Shown here: positions 1-5,066 of the stretch, piece after piece | Layout: every line of letters starts with the position of its first letter | Position numbering within the stretch: position 1 is the stretch's first letter | Assembly: GCA_027306955.1 (NCBI GenBank) | Contig: DAHUXX010000148.1 | Span: 1 to 5,643, forward strand | Origin: Acetobacteraceae bacterium | Lineage (GTDB): Bacteria; Pseudomonadota; Alphaproteobacteria; Acetobacterales; Acetobacteraceae | DNA length: 5,643 bases | Direction: 5' to 3' | Position numbers and translations under genes: made by a program | The notes under the pieces: model-generated | What the model was told of the DNA's origin: nothing | Seen by the model: only the letters and a program-made list of their open reading frames with translations | Database searches by the model: none

Positions 1-1020
1 GTGGCGGCACCCTCGATGATTCCCCCCGCTGCGTTGCTGATCACGCCGCTGTGAATTAAGGCGCCAAGGCCGCTCGTGCCGCCGGTGATCGTTCCACCCG
101 CCGCATTGCTCAACGTGCCGCCATCCACGTAGATGCCGAGGCCCGCGCCGATCGCCAGGCCGTGGTTGATCATCGTCGCGCCGTCAGGATAGCCCGTGGA
201 CCGCCTGACCGCGACGCCACCACCATTGCCGGCAATGACCCCGCCGGCGTGGTTGACGAGCATGACCTTGCCCGCCGCGTCCACGCCATAGAAGGTATGG
301 CCCAGAGTATAATTCGCAACGATGGACCCGTAGTTGACCAGCGCCGCATAAGAGGAGTTTTGCAGCGTGGTATTATATTTGGCTGAGATTCCGCCATATG
401 TGCCGCTGATGTAGCCACCAGCCAGGTTGGTGATCGTACCACTGCTGGGGATGTAGACACCGTTGGAGCTGCCCGTCAGCGTTCCCGCGTTGACCACCGT
501 GGCCCCGTTGTGCAGCCGTACCGCGTCCGGCCCGCTGATGAGGCCCCCCTTCTCGTTCGTGACACTCGCGTTTGTCACGTCAAACGGATCCTTGGGTTGG
601 CCAGCGGCTCCATACCCCGAGATCGTGCCGCCGTTCAGCACCGTCCCGCCCAGCAACTGAATGTCGGAGTTCACCGTGATAACACCCGCGTTGACGAAAC
701 TGGGGTGGGCGGTGAGCGTGTTGCTGCCGTTCACGAGCCAGTTACCGCCGCTCGCGACGTAATAGGAACTGAATCCCGCATAATGCGCGCCGAGGCCGGA
801 GAACGTTCCCTGCGCCGCGCCAGCGGCGAAGGTGAGGGAACTGCCGACCGCGCCAGCCTGCACCGTGCCGTTGAAGACGGCACCAGGGTCAACGACCACC
901 TGAGCCACGGCGCCGGCCGCGAATGAAACCGCGTCGCGCCCGCCGGAGATCGTTCCCGCGTTCACCACAGCGCCGGCGCCGGCGAGCACGATGCCGTAGC
1001 TCGCCCCTACGATCAGCGCG
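1..1020 (-). repeat. Degenerate protein-coding repeats of the beta-solenoid type
   Basis: Recurring short DNA blocks underlie the repeat protein. On the plus strand, variants of GATCGTTCCCGCGTTCACCAC recur near 474-497, 621-641 and 948-968, with looser forms near 87 and 432. Read on the minus strand they encode the V(V/L)N(A/G)GTI(S/T)G core. Copies are diverged and irregularly spaced, so this is an old protein repeat rather than a recent tandem duplication. Confidence 0.6.
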
Positions 1021-1253
1021 CCCGCCGTGTTGGTCACGCTCCCCGCCGCGAGTGTCACGCCGATGGCGCCGGCGGCGCTGACCGTCCCCTCCTGCTCGAC
1101 GGACCAGACGATACCGCTACCGCCGAGACTCAGCCCGTAGCCGCCGCTTGCCGCGAGGATGCCGCCGGTCGAGGTGATGGTCAGCGGGTTGTCACTCGCC
1201 AGCGTGTAGCCAACCGCGTGGTTCAAACGCGTCGAAATGATCGTCCCGGACAC
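1..1253 (-). CDS. Beta-strand-repeat surface/secreted protein, N-terminal part (C-terminus beyond left edge)
   Basis: The minus-strand frame is open from 1283 to the left edge, giving 417 visible residues from the GTG at 1253-1251. The protein is built of degenerate repeats of about 20-25 residues, such as VVNAGTISGG, VNAGTLTGSS, LNGGTISGYG and LSNAAGGTITGG, rich in G, A, S, T, N and V. This is typical of right-handed beta-solenoid passengers. An inner section (about residues 120-180) has a VDPGAVFNGTV, FAAG, GTFSGLG, GNWLVNGSNTL series seen in large proteobacterial repeat proteins. I chose the GTG because an in-frame TAG lies only 30 nt further upstream, no in-frame ATG occurs until 263, and GGGGAG sits 8 nt before it. 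The N-terminus (SGTIISTRLNH) has no signal peptide, which fits relatives that begin directly with repeats and are thought to leave by type I secretion, often with a C-terminal Hint domain; that end is not visible. Alternatives are an autotransporter passenger or a 5'-truncated remnant. The repeat-protein nature is clear; export route and function are inference. Confidence 0.82.
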   Translation of the reverse strand, partial: MSGTIISTRLNHAVGYTLASDNPLTITSTGGILAASGGYGLSLGGSGIVWSVEQEGTVSAAGAIGVTLAAGSVTNTAGALIVGASYGIVLAGAGAVVNAGTISGGRDAVSFAAGAVAQVVVDPGAVFNGTVQAGAVGSSLTFAAGAAQGTFSGLGAHYAGFSSYYVASGGNWLVNGSNTLTAHPSFVNAGVITVNSDIQLLGGTVLNGGTISGYGAAGQPKDPFDVTNASVTNEKGGLISGPDAVRLHNGATVVNAGTLTGSSNGVYIPSSGTITNLAGGYISGTYGGISAKYNTTLQNSSYAALVNYGSIVANYTLGHTFYGVDAAGKVMLVNHAGGVIAGNGGGVAVRRSTGYPDGATMINHGLAIGAGLGIYVDGGTLSNAAGGTITGGTSGLGALIHSGVISNAAGGIIEGAA

Positions 1254-1261
1254 CGCGCCAA

Positions 1262-1267
1262 CTCCCC
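1262..1267 (-). promoter_or_regulatory. Shine-Dalgarno site that decides the GTG start of the repeat protein
   Basis: On the minus strand GGGGAG lies 8 nt upstream of the GTG at 1253-1251. The frame has a TAG at 1286-1284 and no ATG, so this site is the main evidence for a genuine non-ATG start rather than a truncated gene. Confidence 0.6.
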
Positions 1268-1309
1268 AATCCGTCGGCGCAGACTACAGCACGCCCTCCG
1301 CGCCGGGGA

Positions 1310-1325
1310 AGCGGCGATTGCCGCT
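1310..1325 (-). other. Short stem-loop at the end of the aldolase gene (weak terminator candidate)
   Basis: AGCGGC and GCCGCT form a perfect 6-bp stem around a 4-nt loop, overlapping the aldolase stop codon. On the minus strand only two T residues follow the stem, then CCCC, so it lacks the U-tract of a classical intrinsic terminator. It could slow polymerase or protect a 3' end, or be chance in GC-rich DNA. The rest of the 70-nt gap down to the repeat-protein start holds only the Shine-Dalgarno site; no convincing promoter was seen. Confidence 0.25.
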
Positions 1326-2445
1326 ACGCCATCATCCCCCGCGCCCCGATCGGCCACACGCATTCCACGCGGCCGTTCCGCACAACGACATACCAATCGT
1401 AACGATCGACTGTGGGATCGCAGTGCCCGGGGACCAGGCGCAGCTTCTGGCCGAGTTTCGGCATCTCGCCCCCCTCGACCGCCAGCTTGCCGTGCTCGTC
1501 GGAGGCGCCGACATATTTCACACCCGGCAGGCCGGCCACCAGCGGCAGCCCGGAATCCACCGCCACCGCCTTGTGCCCGGCGTCCACCACCGCGAGCCCC
1601 TGGCGCGTGGCGCTCATCACCGTTGCCAGGACGAACAGCGACTGGCGGAACGGCGAGCGCTCCCGGCCGGAGGCATCGAGGTTGCGTCCGTAATCCGCGT
1701 CCATGAAGACATAGCTGCCGGCCTGGACCTCGTTGTAGACGCCGCTCTCCGCCTCGAGCAGAAAAGTGCCGGTACCGCCGCCGCCGACAATCGGGCAATC
1801 GAGCCCCTGCTGGCGCAGAATGTCGACCGTACGCCGGCAACCCTCGGCCGCGGCGGCGATGGCGAAGTGGCGCTGCTCGGCGCGGCGCAGATGCTGCGCG
1901 CCGCCGTGATATGCCTGAAGGCCGCCGAAGCGCAGATGTTTCGAGGCGGCGATGCGCCGCGCCAGTGAAGCGGCATCGGTGCCCGGCGCCACGCCGCAAC
2001 GCCCCCCGCCGACATCGATCTCCACCAGCAGGGTGAGCCTGATGCCGGCCGCCGCCGCCGCCGCCTCGGCCGCGGCGACATGCGCCGCGTCATCGGCGCA
2101 GACCGCGACCTGCGCGATCTTTGCCAGTGCCGCGAGCCGCGCCAGCTTTCCCGCGCCCACCACCTCGTTGGAGACGAGGATGTCCGGGACGCCGCCCCAG
2201 GCCAGCACCTCCGCCTCGCCCACCTTCTGCACGCACTGCCCGATCGCGCCGTGCGCGATCTGCCGTTGCGCGATCACCGAGGATTTGTGCGTCTTCGCAT
2301 GCGCCCGCAGCTTCGCGCCGGTCGGCGCCAGCAAGTCGCGCATGGTCGTGAGATTGGCCTCGAACGCGTCGAGATCGAGCACCAGTGCCGGCGTGTCGAT
2401 CTCCTCTTCTCTCATCCCCGGCGCGGCCGGCGGCGTCTGCAGCAT
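1324..2445 (-). CDS. DSD1-family PLP enzyme (D-threonine aldolase / 3-hydroxy-D-aspartate aldolase / D-serine dehydratase-like)
   Basis: This 373-residue protein belongs to the fold-type III PLP enzymes with an alanine-racemase-like barrel (about residues 16-255) and a C-terminal D-serine-dehydratase-like domain (about 260-365). Family members cleave D-beta-hydroxy-alpha-amino acids to glycine plus an aldehyde or oxoacid, or dehydrate D-serine, with PLP and a divalent metal. Visible marks are EIDTPALVLD at 15-24, the PLP-lysine motif HAKTHK with Lys51, EIDVGGGRCG at 142-151, QAYHGG at 177-182, the glycine-rich phosphate-binding GGGGTGT at 221-227, and AGSYVFMDADYG at 242-253. The metal site reads GHCD: His341 and Asp343 give the HxD pair of aldolases rather than the HxC of animal D-serine dehydratase. 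Length is normal and the protein should be cytoplasmic. AGGAG 6 nt upstream supports the first ATG and overlaps the stop codon of the preceding gene, 9 nt away. The family is firm; aldolase over dehydratase is a moderate inference and the substrate is unknown. Confidence 0.93.
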   Translation of the reverse strand: MLQTPPAAPGMREEEIDTPALVLDLDAFEANLTTMRDLLAPTGAKLRAHAKTHKSSVIAQRQIAHGAIGQCVQKVGEAEVLAWGGVPDILVSNEVVGAGKLARLAALAKIAQVAVCADDAAHVAAAEAAAAAAGIRLTLLVEIDVGGGRCGVAPGTDAASLARRIAASKHLRFGGLQAYHGGAQHLRRAEQRHFAIAAAAEGCRRTVDILRQQGLDCPIVGGGGTGTFLLEAESGVYNEVQAGSYVFMDADYGRNLDASGRERSPFRQSLFVLATVMSATRQGLAVVDAGHKAVAVDSGLPLVAGLPGVKYVGASDEHGKLAVEGGEMPKLGQKLRLVPGHCDPTVDRYDWYVVVRNGRVECVWPIGARGMMA

Positions 2446-2454
2446 GGTGTTCTC

Positions 2455-2781
2455 CTATGGCCAGGGTTTGCGCGACCCGCCCGTGGCGATCCAGGCCTGC
2501 GCCGCCACCGCGCGCCCTTCCACAACCGGAACGACTTCGCGCATCCGCCAGCGCGGCCCCTCGTAGTCGGAAAGTCTCGCGAGTGCCCGCCCGTCCACCT
2601 GCACGAGCAGCCCCTCGACCATCCCACCCGCGTCGCGCCGCAGCGTGGGATATGGCCCGTGGGTCATCGCGACGCGTCGCCATCCCGCCAGCACGGCCTG
2701 CTGGCCCGCGAGCGGCACGCCCGCCACGCGCCGGAACAGCGCCGGGTCCAGCAGCGAGCCGTAGAGGAACAGCAGCTTCAA
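2455..2781 (-). CDS. Gamma-glutamylcyclotransferase-like (AIG2/GGACT-type) protein
   Basis: A 108-residue single-domain protein of the AIG2-like cyclotransferase fold. Members release 5-oxoproline from gamma-glutamyl amino acids or amines, freeing the conjugated partner. The N-terminal LFLYGSLLDP (4-13) is the substrate-loop YGSL signature, MVEGLLVQV (54-62) is the second family block, and LSDYEG (70-75) places Glu74 where the catalytic glutamate of the family lies. I chose the TTG at 2781-2779, although the frame is open upstream to an ATG at 3627. The stretch before LKLLF is only the shadow of the dioxygenase gene, while the TTG overlaps that gene's TGA (TTGA) and puts the YGSL loop at the usual distance from the N-terminus. 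No good Shine-Dalgarno precedes it, so translation probably depends on coupling. Small size is normal for the family. Cyclotransferase activity and the identity of the gamma-glutamyl substrate are inferred from family and operon context. Confidence 0.83.
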   Translation of the reverse strand: MKLLFLYGSLLDPALFRRVAGVPLAGQQAVLAGWRRVAMTHGPYPTLRRDAGGMVEGLLVQVDGRALARLSDYEGPRWRMREVVPVVEGRAVAAQAWIATGGSRKPWP

Positions 2782-3563
2782 TGGAACGCGTAGGCGTCCA
2801 TGCGCAGGAACCCATAGGTCCCGCTGGCATGAATCCGTTCCGCCCTCGTTTCTCCCGTCGCATCCATGGCCGCGCCGATCGCCACGAACAACGGCAGCAG
2901 GTGTTCCTCCGTCGGGTGCTGCTGCGTGCCGTACGGGGCGAGCCGGCGATAGGCGAGCAGGTCGTCCACCCGCCCCTCCAGCACCGCCTCGTTCATCCAG
3001 TCGCTGAACGCGGTCACATCCGGCGTGTCGCGCGCGTCGATCGCGGCGCCGCGGAACCGCCTGAGATCGTGCGTCCAGCTCCCGGAGCCGATCACCAGCA
3101 CGCCCTCGGCGCGCAACGCCGCGATGGCGCGCCCGAGCGCCAGGTGGTGCGCCGGCCCGAGATGCGATTGCAGTGAAAGTTGCAAAACCGGAATATCTGC
3201 CCTGGGGTAGGCAAGCAGCAGCGGCACCCATGCCCCGTGGTCGAGCCCGCGCTGGTGGTCGAGCCTCCCCGGCAGCCCCGAGGCGGCAAGCAGCGCCAGC
3301 ACACGCTGCGCGAGCACCGCGTCCCCCGGCGCCGGATAGGCGAGTTCGTAGAGCGCACGCGGGAAGCCATAGAAATCGTGGATGGTCTCGTTCACCGCGA
3401 CGGCGTTGACCTCCGGCTGCTCTGTCTCCCAGTGCGCGGAGGCGACCAGGATCGCGCGCGGGCGCTCCATGGTTGCGCCGAGCCCCGCGAGGAAATGTTT
3501 CGCCGGAATGTCGGCGAGCGGGGTGATGGGCGATCCGTGGCTGAGGAACAGGCTGGGCAGCAT
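2778..3563 (-). CDS. LigB/DODA-type class III extradiol ring-cleavage dioxygenase (4,5-DOPA dioxygenase-like)
   Basis: A 261-residue protein matching the class III extradiol dioxygenase family that includes plant DODA and E. coli YgiD. These enzymes insert O2 into a catechol ring next to the hydroxyls using an active-site metal. Motifs in order: SHGSP (8-12, His9), SAHWET (42-47, His44), IHDFYGFP (61-68), YPAPG (76-80), GLDHGAWVPL (106-115), IPVLQLSL (124-131), GSGSWTHDLR (159-168, His165) and HPTEEHLLPL (216-225, His216). By analogy with the family, His9, His44 and His216 are metal ligands and His165 is the catalytic acid/base; all are intact, so an active enzyme is expected. The length is normal, there is no signal peptide, and it should be cytoplasmic. 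AGGAGG 6 nt before the ATG is a strong ribosome site. It starts 24 nt after the monooxygenase stop and its own TGA overlaps the next start. The true catechol substrate cannot be read from sequence; DOPA is only the family's best-known one. Confidence 0.93.
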   Translation of the reverse strand: MLPSLFLSHGSPITPLADIPAKHFLAGLGATMERPRAILVASAHWETEQPEVNAVAVNETIHDFYGFPRALYELAYPAPGDAVLAQRVLALLAASGLPGRLDHQRGLDHGAWVPLLLAYPRADIPVLQLSLQSHLGPAHHLALGRAIAALRAEGVLVIGSGSWTHDLRRFRGAAIDARDTPDVTAFSDWMNEAVLEGRVDDLLAYRRLAPYGTQQHPTEEHLLPLFVAIGAAMDATGETRAERIHASGTYGFLRMDAYAFH

Positions 3564-3587
3564 TGCGGGCCTCCTTCGCTTCCCTCT

Positions 3588-4751
3588 CTAGACGAAGCGC
3601 GCCGCCGGCGGCAGCCCCATGCGCCACGCCCCGTAGGTCTCGAAATGCGTCGCATGCGCCTGCACCTGCTGGCAGATCGCGTGCATGTCGCGCATCCGCC
3701 GCTCGAACGGCCCGGCGACGAAGATCGCACCCGCGCCCGCCTCGGCATAGGCGAACTCCGCGACCGCGCGCGCCTCCTGTGCCGCGAAGGTCGTGGCGAG
3801 GCGGATACGCATGCGCGCGTCCAGGGAGATCTCGCCGCCGGTCCCGGCCGCCGCCTGCGCCTCTGCCCAGGCCTCGCCCAGCGCCGCGTGCAGGAAGGCG
3901 CGCGCCGCCCCGAGCCGTCCCTCGGCGCGGCCGACCTCGCGCTGCACCGCGGTGCTTTCGCGCTGCACCCTGCCGGTGGCCCGCGGCGCCTTGCTCGTCG
4001 CCTGGTCGAGGAACGCATTGAGCATCGCGCGCGCGACGCCGAGCGCCACCGAGGCGAAGCCCGCGGCATAGAGATGCGTGGTGTTGAAGCGATAGAGCGG
4101 GCCTGGCTCGCGCCGCTCCGCCGGGCGCAGCCGCACCAGGGAATACGCCGCCGGCACGAACAGGTCCCGCACGTCGTAGCTGTCGCTGCCCGTGCCGCGC
4201 AGCCCGACCACGTTCCAGTCCTCGGTGATGGCGGCCTGCGCGCGCGGGAACAGCATGCTGCGCTCCACCGGCCCGTCATGCTCCTCGCGCTGCACCTGCC
4301 CGCCGAGCCAGGTCGCGTTGCGGCTGCCGCTCGCGAACGCCCAGCGGCCGGAGACGATCCAGCCGCCCTCGACCTGCCGCGCCTCGCCCTTGCCCGCCCC
4401 CCAGGCCAGCACCGCGTCCGCCGGTCCGAACACGTCCATGGCCGCTTCCGGTGCCATCCACGCCGCCGCCATGGAACAGCCGCTCGCCTGGCCGATGCAC
4501 CAGGCGGTCGAGGCATCTGCCGCCGCGATCGTCTCCATCATCGCGGCGAAGCGCGCGGGCTCGATCTCGGCGCCGCCGTATCGCGCCGGCAGCAACGCGC
4601 GGAACAGGCCCGCTGCGTGCAGCGCCTCCATCAGGTGCGCCGGCAGGCGGCAGCCGGCCTCGATCTCTGGCGCGGCAGCGGCGATCGCCGGCGCGAGCCG
4701 GTGCGCCGCCTCCAGCGGATCCGGCCTGCGCTCCACCAACCCTGCCTCCAT
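3588..4751 (-). CDS. Group-D flavin-dependent monooxygenase / acyl-CoA-dehydrogenase-fold protein
   Basis: A 387-residue protein of the acyl-CoA dehydrogenase fold: an N-terminal helical domain (about 10-110), a beta domain with SGRWAFASG (134-142) and GLRGTGS (183-189), and a C-terminal helical bundle (about 215-375) ending in RRMRDMHAICQQVQAH (351-366). The SGxWxFASG and GLRGTGS motifs and the RD-MH ending match the oxygenase component of two-component hydroxylases (HpaH/HsaA/DszC-like) better than classical acyl-CoA dehydrogenases, whose catalytic glutamate I do not see at the expected C-terminal region. Such enzymes hydroxylate aromatic or related substrates using reduced flavin delivered by a separate reductase, and none is encoded in the window. 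GAGGGGG lies 7 nt upstream of the chosen ATG. This is the first gene of the minus-strand run and feeds naturally into a ring-opening dioxygenase next door: hydroxylate, then cleave. An acyl-CoA-oxidising or N-oxidising role remains possible. The fold is firm; the monooxygenase assignment is moderate. Confidence 0.85.
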   Translation of the reverse strand: MEAGLVERRPDPLEAAHRLAPAIAAAAPEIEAGCRLPAHLMEALHAAGLFRALLPARYGGAEIEPARFAAMMETIAAADASTAWCIGQASGCSMAAAWMAPEAAMDVFGPADAVLAWGAGKGEARQVEGGWIVSGRWAFASGSRNATWLGGQVQREEHDGPVERSMLFPRAQAAITEDWNVVGLRGTGSDSYDVRDLFVPAAYSLVRLRPAERREPGPLYRFNTTHLYAAGFASVALGVARAMLNAFLDQATSKAPRATGRVQRESTAVQREVGRAEGRLGAARAFLHAALGEAWAEAQAAAGTGGEISLDARMRIRLATTFAAQEARAVAEFAYAEAGAGAIFVAGPFERRMRDMHAICQQVQAHATHFETYGAWRMGLPPAARFV

Positions 4752-4814
4752 GGGCTTTCCCCCTCATGCCGGCGGGACTAACTATGGCGGCGGCAACCCC
4801 ACAGGAAGACCCGG
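4752..4814. promoter_or_regulatory. Divergent intergenic region with presumed back-to-back promoters
   Basis: Only 63 nt separate the start codons of the monooxygenase operon (minus) and the small plus-strand gene, so both promoters must lie here or within the coding ends. The only AT-rich spot is a tandem ACTAACTA at 4777-4784, followed by TG. On the minus strand CATAGT (4786-4781) matches 4 of 6 bases of a sigma-70 -10 box, with a poor TTCCTG (4807-4802) 15 nt upstream. Both leaders would be very short. No clear operator palindrome was found. The promoter boxes are weak guesses; the divergent arrangement is certain. Confidence 0.35.
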
Positions 4815-5063
4815 ATGTCCGACGCCAGCGAGCCGCAATCCGTCCCCGACGCGGAACTGAGCCACGCCGGCGCGGTGGTCGACAAGGCCGTGGAGTACAT
4901 GGTGGGGCAGCGGCTCGGCGAGCCGGCCATCGCCTCCGCGTTGCTCGGCGGCGCGCTGGCCATGATGAGCCGCTCCATGGCGGACGAAGCCATCGTCGCC
5001 GTGCTCGAGAACGCCATCGCCGCCGTCCGCTCCGGCGAACTCAACCACGGCCACGTGCCCTGA
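4815..5063 (+). CDS. Small hypothetical protein, 82 residues
   Basis: I do not recognise this protein. It is acidic overall, starts with a polar stretch (SDASEPQSVPDAE), and continues as probable amphipathic helices: HAGAVVDKAVEYMVGQR (17-33), an Ala/Leu/Gly/Met-rich section ASALLGGALAMMSRSM (40-55), then DEAIVAVLENAIAAVRSGEL (57-76). The middle section is too short and broken by Arg and Ser to be a confident membrane segment, and there is no signal peptide. The gene looks real: AGGAAG lies 6 nt before the ATG and nearly every codon ends in G or C (exceptions are one CAA and a few GAA). An overlapping minus-strand frame was judged a shadow. It diverges from the monooxygenase operon and converges on the glycosyltransferase with 3 nt between stops. 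A small helical accessory or membrane-associated role is possible, but no function is assigned. Confidence 0.75.
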   Translation: MSDASEPQSVPDAELSHAGAVVDKAVEYMVGQRLGEPAIASALLGGALAMMSRSMADEAIVAVLENAIAAVRSGELNHGHVP

Positions 5064-5066
5064 TGG

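Noticed and set aside
162..926. Plus-strand and other minus-strand frames across the repeat-protein region
   Set aside because: None shows family motifs. The minus-strand frame open to the left edge gives a coherent beta-solenoid repeat series over its whole length, so the others are shadows.
1284..1323. Possible deletion or insertion breakpoint that removed the 5' end of an autotransporter gene
   Set aside because: Considered because the frame stops at 1284 and lacks an ATG, but the GTG with a ribosome site and a repeat-type N-terminus explains the gene without truncation. No insertion-sequence ends or target duplications were seen.
1310..1325. Intrinsic terminator after the aldolase gene
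   Set aside because: The 6-bp stem is followed by only two T residues on the minus strand, so it is kept only as a weak stem-loop, not called a terminator.
2455..3627. 390-codon minus-strand frame that would extend the cyclotransferase-like protein upstream
   Set aside because: The first 280 or so codons are an out-of-frame reading of the dioxygenase gene, giving low-complexity Arg/Ala/Gly sequence. The family domain starts exactly at the TTG overlapping the dioxygenase stop.
3180..4781. 533-codon open frame on the plus strand opposite the monooxygenase and part of the dioxygenase
   Set aside because: Its product is Arg/His/Pro-rich with no recognisable motif, it has no ribosome site of note, and the minus-strand genes beneath it have intact family motifs. 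Long antisense frames are expected in DNA of this GC content.
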